Shown: positions 1-7,202 of the stretch, in pieces
Layout: each line of letters begins with the position of its first letter
Numbering within the stretch: the first letter of the stretch is position 1
From: Methylococcales bacterium
Lineage (GTDB): Bacteria; Pseudomonadota; Gammaproteobacteria; Methylococcales; Methylomonadaceae
Reading direction: 5' to 3'
Assembly (NCBI GenBank): GCA_023134955.1
Contig: JAGLUC010000122.1
Coordinates: 1 to 10,387, forward strand
Length of the DNA stretch: 10,387 bases
The notes under the pieces: model-generated
What the model saw: only the letters and a program-made list of their open reading frames with translations
Told to the model about the DNA's origin: nothing
Databases searched by the model: none
Translations under genes and position numbers: made by a program

Positions 1-2
1 TA

Positions 3-914
3 AATTTATTTTCCTATCTGGGAGAGTACTATTTTCGTTTCGGGTTGCTTAGTCACTTTCGATTACAGTATCTAGTTTTATTTCTCGCTTCAAGTTCATT
101 TTTTATCATTTTTTTCAATAAAAAATGGCTACTTCTTTCACTTCTAGGATTATTGTTCAATGCAATTCCTGTTTTATCCATCTATTTGCCTACTGAGACT
201 GATTCGACTGAGAAAAACAATGAAGTTTCATTATTGCTGACAAATGTACTCTCTAGCAATCAATCATATGCTGCATTATTGAACAAAATAGAACAAAAAC
301 AAGCCGATATTATTGTCGTTCTGGAACTAACACCACAATGGGCATATGAGTTAAGAGCAATTGATAAAACATATCCTTACCAGAAACTGATTCCTCAAAG
401 AAGTAACTTTGGGGTTGGTCTGTATAGCAAATACCCACTTGAAGACATTACAGTTATAGATTTTGCAAGTAATGGCATACCCAGCATTTCAGCAAACATT
501 CGATTTAATAGAAAACAGCTGAATATCATTGCAACACACCCAATTCCTCCATTGAATAAATCTTTTGCTGAACAACAAAAGAGACACCTGGAAAATCTAG
601 CACATTTTACCCAATCAAGGAAAAGCATAACTCGATCTACAGATACAACATTAGTCTTGGTTGCTGCTGATCTTAACAGCACACAATGGTCTCCTCTCTA
701 TAGAAAGTTTATGAACAGCTCAGGTTTAAAAAACACGCGACAAGGAAAGGGGATTTACCCTTCATGGCCTGTTGGAGAAGGAATATTTGGCTATTTGCTG
801 CAAATACCGTTGGATCATGTTCTTGTTAGTAAAAACATTCATACACAGAAATTTGAAAAACTGGAATCAATCAGTTCTGATCATTTTCCAATCTACATAG
901 AGCTTCAGTTTTAA
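3..914 (+). CDS. Endonuclease/exonuclease/phosphatase (EEP) family membrane protein, 5' partial
   Basis: The frame is open to the left edge, so the N-terminus lies outside the window. The first in-window start is a TTG at 45, but codons upstream of it already read as family-like sequence, so TTG 45 is probably internal. Counting from position 45, residues 8-25 and 28-48 are hydrophobic and should form membrane segments. The rest is a periplasmic or extracellular EEP domain. Its expected metal-binding and catalytic positions are visible: N67 (LLLTNV), E94 (LELT), H165 (ATHP), D209/N211 (AADLNST), D257/H258 (PLDHVLVS) and the terminal D279/H280 (SDHFP). The family cleaves phosphodiester or phosphomonoester bonds in nucleic acids, lipids or inositol phosphates; the substrate cannot be told from sequence. 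It appears unrelated to the proA operon downstream, from which it is separated by a 328-base gap. The family call is firm, the substrate unknown. Confidence 0.85.
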   Translation, partial: NLFSYLGEYYFRFGLLSHFRLQYLVLFLASSSFFIIFFNKKWLLLSLLGLLFNAIPVLSIYLPTETDSTEKNNEVSLLLTNVLSSNQSYAALLNKIEQKQADIIVVLELTPQWAYELRAIDKTYPYQKLIPQRSNFGVGLYSKYPLEDITVIDFASNGIPSISANIRFNRKQLNIIATHPIPPLNKSFAEQQKRHLENLAHFTQSRKSITRSTDTTLVLVAADLNSTQWSPLYRKFMNSSGLKNTRQGKGIYPSWPVGEGIFGYLLQIPLDHVLVSKNIHTQKFEKLESISSDHFPIYIELQF

Positions 915-1058
915 CCTACGTTTACACATGTTATTTGGAAATCTGTTGAAAGTGTTTATTTTAAATGTCATCGGTATTTTTATCCAATTTCTCATAGATT
1001 GCCTTATTTCCCTTGTAGTATTAGTTATAAATTCAGGTAATTTTGTTTTGTTATCTTT

Positions 1059-1083
1059 AAAGCCTTATAAATTTAAAGGCTTT
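1059..1083 (+). terminator. Weak terminator-like hairpin after the EEP gene
   Basis: An 8-bp perfect stem (AAAGCCTT at 1059-1066 pairing with AAGGCTTT at 1076-1083) encloses a 9-base AT-rich loop and is followed by only a short T run. It lies 145 bases after the EEP stop and upstream of the proA promoter, where a terminator would be expected. The stem has only two G-C pairs and the T tract is short, so termination would be inefficient. The rest of the 915-1242 gap holds no open reading frame or RNA gene that I can see. Confidence 0.4.
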
Positions 1084-1179
1084 TAAATACAATCCATTTA
1101 ATCAGGATTACTCAATCATTTTTTTAGTGTGATCTATGTTTATTCTGTGAATTTAAAAATATAACAGATATGGATAACA

Positions 1180-1208
1180 TTAACTAAATATTTAATGAAG
1201 AGTATAAT
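1180..1208 (+). promoter_or_regulatory. Sigma70-type promoter for proA
   Basis: A perfect -10 box TATAAT sits at 1203-1208. Seventeen bases upstream is TTAACT (1180-1185), which matches the -35 consensus TTGACA at four of six positions. Transcription would start near 1215, giving a leader of about 28 bases before the proA GTG at 1243. This probably drives proA-nadD and perhaps rsfS and the genes beyond it. Confidence 0.6.
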
Positions 1209-1242
1209 GTTGCAGTTATACATATTTTGAGAGTGTTTTAAC

Positions 1243-2499
1243 GTGGACGTAACAGAATATATGCTAAAACTGGGTCAGCAAGCAAGACAGGCTGGTCGAG
1301 CAATAAGTAAGGCGGATTCAGGTAAGAAAAACTTGGCACTGCTTAAAATTGCTGATGCAATTAAAAATAGTATTGATACGCTAATAGCTGAGAACCAAAA
1401 AGACTTGATTGCTGGAAAGGAAAATGGCTTAGAATCAGCTTTATTAGACCGTTTGGAATTAACGCCAGCCAGAATTGAATCCATGATTGAAGGGCTTAAT
1501 CAGGTTGCAGCACTTGCTGATCCAGTCGGTGAAATAACAGATCTTAGCTACAGACCCAGCGGTATACAAGTAGGTCAAATGCGAGTTCCATTAGGTGTTA
1601 TAGGGATTATTTATGAATCACGCCCTAATGTAACGGTTGATGCTGCTGCATTATGTTTAAAATCGGGCAATGCCTGTATTTTAAGAGGCGGTTCAGAAGC
1701 GATTCATTCTAACCAAGCCATTGCAAAATGTATTTCAACAGGTTTAAAAGCGGCAAATTTACCTAGTGAGGCTGTTCAGGTTGTAGAAACCACTGACCGT
1801 GCTGCGGTAGGCCAGTTAATCACTATGGATCAATATGTTGATGTAATCGTACCGCGTGGAGGTAAAGGTTTAATTGAACGGATTAGTCAAGATGCAACTA
1901 TTGCTGTTATTAAGCATTTAGACGGTATTTGTCATGTTTACATTGATGGACAAGCAGATGTTGAAAAAGCCGTTAATATTGCTTTTAATGCCAAAACCCA
2001 TCGTTATGGTGTTTGCAATGCCATGGAAACTTTATTAGTTGCAGAATCTATAGCAGCGGAAGTATTACCTAAACTAGCAAAAAAATATGCCAATGAAGGT
2101 GTGGAATTACGCGGTTGTTTGAAAACATGCTCATTAATGCCTCAGTGCACTAGAGCGACAGATGAAGACTGGGATACTGAATATTTAGCCCCTGTATTAT
2201 CCATAAAAATAGTTGAAAATATTGATGAAGCTATTGAGCATATTAATCAACATAGCTCAGCACATACAGAATCAATCGTGACAGAAAATTACACCTTAGC
2301 CAGACAGTTTTTACGAGAAGTGGATTCAAGTTCGGTGATGGTAAATGCTTCAACTCGTTTTGCCGATGGTTTTGAATATGGATTGGGAGCTGAAATAGGT
2401 ATTAGCACAGATAAACTTCATGCTAGAGGACCGGTTGGCTTAAATGGATTAACCTCGTTAAAATATGTGGTTTTAGGTGATGGTCAAATAAGGGTATAA
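1243..2499 (+). CDS. proA: Glutamate-5-semialdehyde dehydrogenase (gamma-glutamyl phosphate reductase)
   Basis: ProA performs the second step of proline synthesis: NADPH-dependent reduction of gamma-glutamyl phosphate to glutamate 5-semialdehyde in the cytoplasm. The 418-residue length is normal for the family. The catalytic cysteine is C258, in RYGVCNAMETLLV. Other hallmarks are PLGVIGIIYESRPNVT (116-131), LKSGNACILRGGSEA (139-153), PRGGKGLIERI (204-214) and the C-terminal GLGAEIGISTDKLHARGP (380-397). It resembles Pseudomonas ProA more closely than the E. coli enzyme. The GTG start at 1243 is chosen because its N-terminus (VTEYMLKLG) matches the start of Pseudomonas-type ProA and a GAGAG-type ribosome site lies at 1229-1236. 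ATG 1261 is the alternative. The nadD start codon directly abuts the stop, so the two are co-transcribed and probably translationally coupled. proB is not in the window. Confidence 0.97.
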   Translation: MDVTEYMLKLGQQARQAGRAISKADSGKKNLALLKIADAIKNSIDTLIAENQKDLIAGKENGLESALLDRLELTPARIESMIEGLNQVAALADPVGEITDLSYRPSGIQVGQMRVPLGVIGIIYESRPNVTVDAAALCLKSGNACILRGGSEAIHSNQAIAKCISTGLKAANLPSEAVQVVETTDRAAVGQLITMDQYVDVIVPRGGKGLIERISQDATIAVIKHLDGICHVYIDGQADVEKAVNIAFNAKTHRYGVCNAMETLLVAESIAAEVLPKLAKKYANEGVELRGCLKTCSLMPQCTRATDEDWDTEYLAPVLSIKIVENIDEAIEHINQHSSAHTESIVTENYTLARQFLREVDSSSVMVNASTRFADGFEYGLGAEIGISTDKLHARGPVGLNGLTSLKYVVLGDGQIRV

Positions 2500-3123
2500 A
2501 TGATTGGTATTTATGGAGGGACTTTTGACCCTATCCATTATGGACATTTACGAACTGCGCTGGAAGTAAAACAGATTTTTTCATTAGATGAAATGCGTTT
2601 AATACCTTGCTCTCAACCTGCTCATGGAAAAATACCATTATCAACAGCAGAAACACGCTTAAAAATGATAACACTGGCAATTAGCAATCACCCTGAATTG
2701 GTTGTTGATAGACGGGAACTAGACAGGGAAGGGTTTTCTTATATGGTAGACACATTAAAATCATTAAGAGAAGAGAATAAAGATCAGCCTTTGTTACTTT
2801 TTATAGGCACAGATGCTTTTAAGGGATTAACAAGCTGGCACCTTTGGCAGCAGTTATTTGATTATGCCCATTTGGTTGTTATGACTCGACCAGGGTATAA
2901 AGAATCATCACTTGGTGAGTTTTTATCATCAAAATGGACTAAAAAGAAAGAAAGCCTAAGGCAAAATATAGCAGGATATTTATTTTTTCAATCAGTAACG
3001 CAATTAGATATTTCAGCAACTACTATCAGACAAATGATACAGCAAGGTAAAAAACCTGATTTTTTGCTCCCGGAAAATGTTGTTGACTATATAAAAGCTA
3101 ATAAGCTTTATATGTCCCAGTAA
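2500..3123 (+). CDS. nadD: Nicotinate-nucleotide adenylyltransferase
   Basis: NadD transfers AMP from ATP to nicotinate mononucleotide, making deamido-NAD in NAD biosynthesis, in the cytoplasm. The 207-residue protein has the nucleotidyltransferase signature GGTFDPIHYGH at residues 6-16, containing the (H/T)xGH ATP-binding element. It also has the FIGTDAF segment at 101-107 followed by W113/W116, and the C-terminal ISATTIR motif at 171-177 (the ISxTxxR element of the family). The C-terminal PENVVDYIKANKLY is typical of NadD. The ATG follows the proA TAA with no gap, and AGGG just inside the end of proA serves as ribosome site. The proA-nadD-rsfS order is that of Pseudomonas and many related gammaproteobacteria. 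No irregularity is visible. Confidence 0.97.
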   Translation: MIGIYGGTFDPIHYGHLRTALEVKQIFSLDEMRLIPCSQPAHGKIPLSTAETRLKMITLAISNHPELVVDRRELDREGFSYMVDTLKSLREENKDQPLLLFIGTDAFKGLTSWHLWQQLFDYAHLVVMTRPGYKESSLGEFLSSKWTKKKESLRQNIAGYLFFQSVTQLDISATTIRQMIQQGKKPDFLLPENVVDYIKANKLYMSQ

Positions 3124-3130
3124 TTTGGAA

Positions 3131-3148
3131 GTGAGGTTTTAACCTCGC
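3131..3148 (+). other. Short GC-capped hairpin between nadD and rsfS
   Basis: GTGAGGT/ACCTCGC can fold around a TTTA loop as a stem of about 7 pairs with one G-U. It lies just after the nadD stop. No T tract follows, so it is not a convincing intrinsic terminator. It may be an RNA processing or stability element. The 61-base nadD-rsfS gap holds nothing else that I can support. Confidence 0.35.
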
Positions 3149-3184
3149 CTGAGTTGAACGTAGAGTATATATTAAGAGAATTAA

Positions 3185-3541
3185 ATGCAAACAAAAGAGT
3201 TATTAAAAATGGTCGAAGAAGTTCTCGATGACCATAAAGGGCAAGATATTACCGTGCTGGATGTGATAGGAAAAACAAGTGTAACTGATTTTATGGTTAT
3301 TGTTACCTCAACATCAGAGCGACATGCAAAAGCCTTATCTAACTATGTGATAGAAAAAGTAAAGAAACATGGCTTTTCGCCATTAGGTGTAGAAGGACTA
3401 CAAGGGTCTGACTGGGTTTTATTAGATTTGGGTGATATTATTTTACATGTGATGACCGCACAAGCCAGAGAATTTTATCAACTAGAAAAATTATGGACAG
3501 TTGAAAGGGTTGAGGAGTCAGTTGAACAAGATGGCTGTTAA
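3185..3541 (+). CDS. rsfS: Ribosomal silencing factor RsfS
   Basis: RsfS (formerly YbeB, Iojap/DUF143 family) binds ribosomal protein L14 (uL14) on the large subunit. It blocks joining to the 30S subunit, saving energy in starvation and stationary phase. The 118-residue length is typical. Family landmarks are DITVLDV (21-27), VTDFMVIVTSTSERHAKAL (33-51), GLQGSDWVLLDLGDIILHVM (71-90) and the C-terminal REFYQLEKLW (95-104). ATG 3185 is preceded by a modest purine stretch (AAGAGA, 3174-3179). It lies 61 bases after nadD and is probably part of the same operon. In Pseudomonas the next gene is rlmH; here it is a flagellar lipoprotein gene 52 bases downstream. Confidence 0.96.
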   Translation: MQTKELLKMVEEVLDDHKGQDITVLDVIGKTSVTDFMVIVTSTSERHAKALSNYVIEKVKKHGFSPLGVEGLQGSDWVLLDLGDIILHVMTAQAREFYQLEKLWTVERVEESVEQDGC

Positions 3542-3580
3542 GAAATAACTTATCTTGCCGATAATGAAGCTATTATCATG

Positions 3581-3585
3581 AGGAG
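3581..3585 (+). promoter_or_regulatory. Ribosome binding site that decides the FlgP-like gene start
   Basis: AGGAG is a strong Shine-Dalgarno sequence 8 bases before GTG 3594. The upstream candidate GTG begins at 3585, inside this site, so initiation at 3594 is favoured and removes three residues from the longest possible protein. Confidence 0.6.
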
Positions 3586-3593
3586 TGAGTTCA

Positions 3594-4283
3594 GTGGCAC
3601 AATTAGTATGGCGACTTTTATTGAGTCTTGGTTTTGCGATGTTAGTCGCTTGTTCTTCAATAGCTAATAAGCCAATAGAATCAGATAAAAATGCTGGTAA
3701 AGTGTTGGTGGCAGTAGGGTATAGCCAGCATCAAGATTTGCGTCATCTAACAAAAGTCCAAAATAAATTTGCCAAACAGCAATCAGCAAAACTGAATGCT
3801 TATAGAAAGCTTGCAACACTTTTATATAATGAAAAGTTAACTGAAGAACTTGTGGTTGCTGACCAGGTGATGAATGATGAATTGTTCAGGGTTTACATGG
3901 ATTTATATTTGCGTGAAGCCAAAGTGCTTGAATCTAAAGTTACTGCCAGGCAGCTAAATATTACAGTTAAACTAATCTTAACCGCAAGGTTTTATCAATG
4001 TGTATCTTCTACTGTTGCGGTGGTCTCCCAATGCTTGCAACAAGACAATAAAGTACCGTTCACTCGTATCGGATATAAAAAAGCTGCTGAATCTACAGTT
4101 AATATATCCTGTGCGCCATCAGAGTGTGGCTCACAATTACATGTGTCGGGATTTTCTGATGAAAAAAATATTATAGACAGTGCCTTGTTGAGTGCTGGAT
4201 TGTATGATGCCGAATGGTTGATTAATATGGGTTCTAAAGTCATGCTTCGACATCTGTTTTTTTCTCAGTTTATTGTTAGATAA
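3594..4283 (+). CDS. LPP20/FlgP-like outer-membrane lipoprotein
   Basis: The protein has a lipoprotein signal peptide: a charged start, the hydrophobic stretch LLLSLGFAML and lipobox LVAC, with the acylated Cys at residue 20. The core (QQSAKLNAYRKLA, a 'VMNDELFRVYMDLYLREAKV' block and an alternating beta stretch) follows the pattern of LPP20-family proteins such as Vibrio FlgP, a component of the polar-flagellum H/T-ring region. The adjacent flgT supports this role. After the LPP20-like core comes an extension of about 100 residues with four further cysteines (YQC, SQC, ISC, SEC), which I do not recognise. GTG 3594 is chosen because AGGAG at 3581-3585 lies 8 bases upstream. The in-frame GTG at 3585 overlaps that site and cannot use it. 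The FlgP assignment rests on pattern and neighbourhood and is moderate; the lipoprotein call is firm. Confidence 0.75.
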   Translation: MAQLVWRLLLSLGFAMLVACSSIANKPIESDKNAGKVLVAVGYSQHQDLRHLTKVQNKFAKQQSAKLNAYRKLATLLYNEKLTEELVVADQVMNDELFRVYMDLYLREAKVLESKVTARQLNITVKLILTARFYQCVSSTVAVVSQCLQQDNKVPFTRIGYKKAAESTVNISCAPSECGSQLHVSGFSDEKNIIDSALLSAGLYDAEWLINMGSKVMLRHLFFSQFIVR

Positions 4284-4305
4284 TAACGATTAATTAGGTG
4301 TTTTG

Positions 4306-5469
4306 ATGAAATTTATTAGCTGGTTTTTTTTGTTATCTAGTTTAGTGGTTGTGCAATCCTGTGCTAAACCAAATAACCAAAATTTTGACCCTGCAAATGT
4401 TCTGACTAAACATGCAATTACAGTGCAAGGTCAAGCAAACATACAAAATGGTGCTAAATTATTAGCCAGAAAATTAGCATTTAAAGATGCTATGAGAAAT
4501 GTTTCTATTAAGGCCGCAGGACAGACTTCTAACGAAGCATTATTGGGTAGTACTAAAGTAGTTGATGAATGGGTGGCTGATGGAATTTATCATTTGCAAG
4601 TTTTGGCAGTGTTATCAGAAGGCTCATCCTGCAACTCGCCTTATCGAAAAAGAATAGTGGCAACAGCTTTTCCAAGTGTAGTCTCTGGACAGATAACAGC
4701 TAATGAAACGCAGGATTTGTATAGTGGTATTCCAAGGGAAATGATGAATATCCTGATGGAGTCAGGTGATTTTATTGGTAGAAATGAAACCCACACTGTT
4801 TTATTTTCCCGCCCAGACATGGCTCCAGAAATTATTGATGAAACAGACTATCAAGACTCGGCAATTATCCGGCTAGCACAGACATATGGTGCTCAATTTG
4901 TATTATCGGGAGTGATTAGGGATTTAGAAGTTGAATCAACAGAATATGTAAGAGGGGCAGGGGTATTTGCCCAGATAAAATCATTAATGAGAGATTATGT
5001 TGCCAGGCGTGGTATCGCAATAGATGTATATGTTCATGATGGCATGAGTGGCGCATTATTATTTCAACAGCGATATACCGATACAGTACTCGGTGATGTC
5101 TGGATTCCCTCAGGCTATACAGTAGGCAGTGAACGATTTAAAGCAACGCCCGCTGGGCATAAAATCTCAAAAATAATTCAAGTGGCAAGTAAAGACGTTA
5201 GACGATTATTTACTTGTTACCCTTTTTCGGCAAAAGTCATTAAAGCTGAAAATGGAAAAGTTTTTATTGCAGCAGGAACACAAGATAAATTAAAACGCGG
5301 TGATAGTTTAGCAGTTTATGCCACACATGCTAATGTGGGTATGCAAGAGAATAAGCTGATTGGGGTAATTAATATTCGTGATGTTCAAGCAGAGTTCTCA
5401 GTGGGAGAAATGGAGCTGGTTTCGGATACACGTAAAATTAAAGCAGGGGATTTGGTTAAAAGCTGGTGA
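4306..5469 (+). CDS. flgT: Flagellar assembly protein T (H-ring component)
   Basis: FlgT forms the H ring around the LP ring of the polar flagellar basal body in Vibrio and relatives, and is needed for stator (MotX/MotY) assembly and motility. The 387-residue protein fits the three-domain layout. The N-terminal domain (about 35-105) has the ARKLAFKDAMRNVSIKA helix. The middle domain (about 112-300) begins YRKRIVATAF and contains YGAQFVLSGVIRDL, DVYVHDGMSGALLFQQRY and GHKISKIIQ. The C-terminal beta domain (about 305-387) ends KAGDLVKSW. Two cysteines (C109 and C304) bracket the middle domain and could form a disulfide. ATG 4306 is chosen over the adjacent TTG 4303 because AGGTG at 4296-4300 lies 5 bases before it. 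The N-terminus ends in a possible lipobox, VQSC (Cys19), rather than a plain signal-peptidase site. It follows the FlgP-like gene by 22 bases, surely in one transcript. Confidence 0.88.
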   Translation: MKFISWFFLLSSLVVVQSCAKPNNQNFDPANVLTKHAITVQGQANIQNGAKLLARKLAFKDAMRNVSIKAAGQTSNEALLGSTKVVDEWVADGIYHLQVLAVLSEGSSCNSPYRKRIVATAFPSVVSGQITANETQDLYSGIPREMMNILMESGDFIGRNETHTVLFSRPDMAPEIIDETDYQDSAIIRLAQTYGAQFVLSGVIRDLEVESTEYVRGAGVFAQIKSLMRDYVARRGIAIDVYVHDGMSGALLFQQRYTDTVLGDVWIPSGYTVGSERFKATPAGHKISKIIQVASKDVRRLFTCYPFSAKVIKAENGKVFIAAGTQDKLKRGDSLAVYATHANVGMQENKLIGVINIRDVQAEFSVGEMELVSDTRKIKAGDLVKSW

Positions 5470-6133
5470 AAGATTATTAGTATTTCGTCAACTTTGGTTT
5501 GATGGATAGAGTGATTTCAATTTAATGCGTGAATCCTCTGTAGTAAATAGTCATTTTACATAAACAGCATTTTGATTTCGTTGCTTTTGTCATGCGTTTA
5601 TTTCAGCTCGCAAGATGTCTCGATTAGGAATTCTTCGATCAAGTCATTGGCGACGTAATACACTAATTTCTTTTTCGCCATATCCAACCAGCTTCCACTC
5701 GTTGGCATGTAATGAATTTCCAATCGCCCGGCAATTCTTTGTGCTTCTTCTGGAGTAAATGCTTCATAGAGTGAATCTAATTTATGTGTATTTAAGTTAT
5801 CCGACTAAGGCTGTTTTTTTATCTGGATAATGTTCATCAACTAATTCTTTGATCAGTTGAGCCAAATCTATTTTGCTATGCGATTGATTACTTTAATAAG
5901 CCTTTATCCCTCAAGCGGTGTAAATAATAAATAGATGACTGATTCCCTTTCGTCCATATTCATGCACCTTTCTAACAACTGGTATACAGTGTTTCTTTTC
6001 TATGCTTTCAACATCGTCTGTTATGATGTGCTTGTTATCTCATTTATCTGAGACTTAATTAATGGTTCCTTTATAAGCTTTCCTGGTATTGCTGTTTATA
6101 TTGGAAGTGAGTTTATCCAACGTGGTGAATCGT
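5470..6133. mobile_element. Remnant insertion sequence (IS630 family) filling the flgT-methyltransferase gap
   Basis: The 664 bases between flgT and the methyltransferase hold no intact gene. Most of the stretch is the minus-strand transposase fossil. The transposase stop at 5488 lies 19 bases past the flgT stop, so one IS end must have been close to or at the flgT terminus. The right end has been lost by deletion somewhere near 6040-6090. About 95 bases (6040-6133) remain as leader of the accessory cluster. A TATATT (6097-6102) there could be a -10 box, but no good -35 box pairs with it. Confidence 0.6.
5488..6039 (-). pseudogene. Decayed IS630-family transposase, C-terminal half
   Basis: Reading the minus strand from 6039 down to 5488 in shifting frames recovers the C-terminal half of an IS630-type DDE transposase. 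In order it shows HEYGRKGISHLFI, a PLEG block, IDLAQLIKELVDEHYPD, DNLNTHKLDSLYEAFTP (from 5801), RLEIHYMPTSGSWLDMA, EISVLRRQ-stop-LDRRIP, and a terminal FTTEDSRIKLKSLYPSNQS. The second catalytic Asp is in DNLNTH. The last catalytic Glu region (usually MAEIE) is damaged by E-to-K and a one-base deletion near 5670. Another deletion of about two bases precedes 5801. A further frameshift and a TAA disrupt the PLEG region. Three TGA codons interrupt the last frame: 5646-5644 (usual Cys), 5592-5590 and 5553-5551 (both usual Trp). The N-terminal helix-turn-helix half is missing. The element is dead and fairly old. I could not define its inverted repeats. Confidence 0.85.
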
Positions 6134-7198
6134 ATGTGTAGTCTATCCTGTGCATCCTCTAGAGTAGATGATGTGTATGAATATTTATGTGTTGATGATT
6201 TTCTGCATACATTTATGGACACCCAATCACTTAAGTGTGCTTTGGAAATGGGGTTAATTGATTATTTGTCTGAGCAAACAACGGCGACAAAAGCAGGGAT
6301 TCAGAAGCATTTATGCAGTGACCATGCCGGTGCGGAACTATTAATCAATACCTTGCTTGCAAATAAGGTTGTTGATAATAATAAGCAAGGTTTACAGCTA
6401 TCTCCGCAATTTATCATAGCATTGCGATATCGTGATTTACTGGAGGCTAAGATAGAATTTATCGATCTTATTGCGCCCGATGTAGCTAATTTAATGACAC
6501 CTTTTATCCAGGATCCCGGTAGTTTTATGCGGGACTCTTCCATATTTGACTTATTTGGTTACCAGCGTTGCTTTGAATCAACGGAAGAAAATGTAAGGTT
6601 GACTAAAAGGTGGATGCACTTTACCTCGGCTTATACAAAATATGAGGCCAGAGTTTGTATGGAGTTTCATGACTTTTCTAGTTACCATAAGATGCTTGAT
6701 ATTGGTGGTAATAGTGGTGAGTTTTTAGTACAGATTTGCAAACAGCATCCAATTCTGCAGGGTACTGTTGTTGACCTGCCTGTTGTTTGTTATATTGGTC
6801 AAGAGCGAGTAAGTTCTGAGACAGAAGCTAACAGAATTGAGTTTATTAAATGTAACGCTCTGATTGATCCCCTACCGAAAAATTTTGATGTGCTTAGTTT
6901 TAAGTCATTTTTACATGACTGGCCGGAACAGGCTGTGGAAGATTTTATTAACAGAGCAAGTCAATGTTTAAAGCCAGGTGGAACTTTATTGATTTTTGAG
7001 AGAGCAGCCATACAATTAGATAGTAATAAAATTCTTTATTCAATGCTACCGATGTTACTTTTCTTAAGGTCATTTAAAAAGCCAGAACTATATACTGCAT
7101 TACTGACTAATGCTGGATTTGAGCAAATTTCAGTTCAACAAGTAAATTTGGAAATGCCATTTTTTTTAATTACAGCCAAAAAACCATTGTTATTTTAA
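6134..7198 (+). CDS. SAM-dependent O-methyltransferase, COMT/methyltransferase family 2 type
   Basis: This enzyme likely transfers a methyl group from SAM to a hydroxyl (or similar) on a small molecule, as bacterial relatives of caffeate/hydroxyneurosporene O-methyltransferases do. From ATG 6134 the protein has 354 residues, normal for the family. The N-terminal half (about 15-150) is a helical winged-helix dimerisation domain. The Rossmann domain carries SAM motif I, LDIGGNSGEF (188-197), the acidic VDLP (213-216), and HDWPEQAV (261-268), whose His aligns with the COMT catalytic base. It then has the post-motif LKPGGTLLIFE (279-289) and a terminal AGFEQISVQQ. Start choice: GGTGA at 6124-6128 precedes ATG 6134. 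In-frame TTG 6089, GTG 6107, GTG 6122 and GTG 6125 are alternatives. It is the first gene of a tight four-gene run; the next start is 4 bases after its stop. The substrate is unknown. Confidence 0.88.
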   Translation: MCSLSCASSRVDDVYEYLCVDDFLHTFMDTQSLKCALEMGLIDYLSEQTTATKAGIQKHLCSDHAGAELLINTLLANKVVDNNKQGLQLSPQFIIALRYRDLLEAKIEFIDLIAPDVANLMTPFIQDPGSFMRDSSIFDLFGYQRCFESTEENVRLTKRWMHFTSAYTKYEARVCMEFHDFSSYHKMLDIGGNSGEFLVQICKQHPILQGTVVDLPVVCYIGQERVSSETEANRIEFIKCNALIDPLPKNFDVLSFKSFLHDWPEQAVEDFINRASQCLKPGGTLLIFERAAIQLDSNKILYSMLPMLLFLRSFKKPELYTALLTNAGFEQISVQQVNLEMPFFLITAKKPLLF

Positions 7199-7202
7199 AA
7201 GA

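Noticed and set aside
395..682. Minus-strand 95-residue frame
   Set aside because: It lies antisense inside the EEP gene, whose catalytic motifs run throughout; there is no start signal or family resemblance.
915..1242. A small gene or RNA in the gap before proA
   Set aside because: I found no frame with a start and ribosome site, and no tRNA-like or known riboswitch pattern; only the weak hairpin and promoter are supportable.
3154..3171. A separate rsfS promoter (TTGAAC and TATATA)
   Set aside because: The spacing between the two boxes is only 6 bases, far from the 16-18 needed.
3560..3577. GATAAT/ATTATC inverted repeat before the FlgP-like gene as a terminator or operator
   Set aside because: The stem is six bases with one G-C pair and has no T tract; such repeats are expected by chance in AT-rich DNA.
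5551..5646. TGA read as tryptophan in this organism
   Set aside because: The transposase has several frameshifts as well, one TGA stands at a Cys position, and TGA is used as an ordinary stop at the ends of flgT and protein A.
6089..6133. TTG 6089 as the methyltransferase start
   Set aside because: It lacks a ribosome site and adds 15 residues not expected in the family; ATG 6134 has GGTGA 5 bases upstream.
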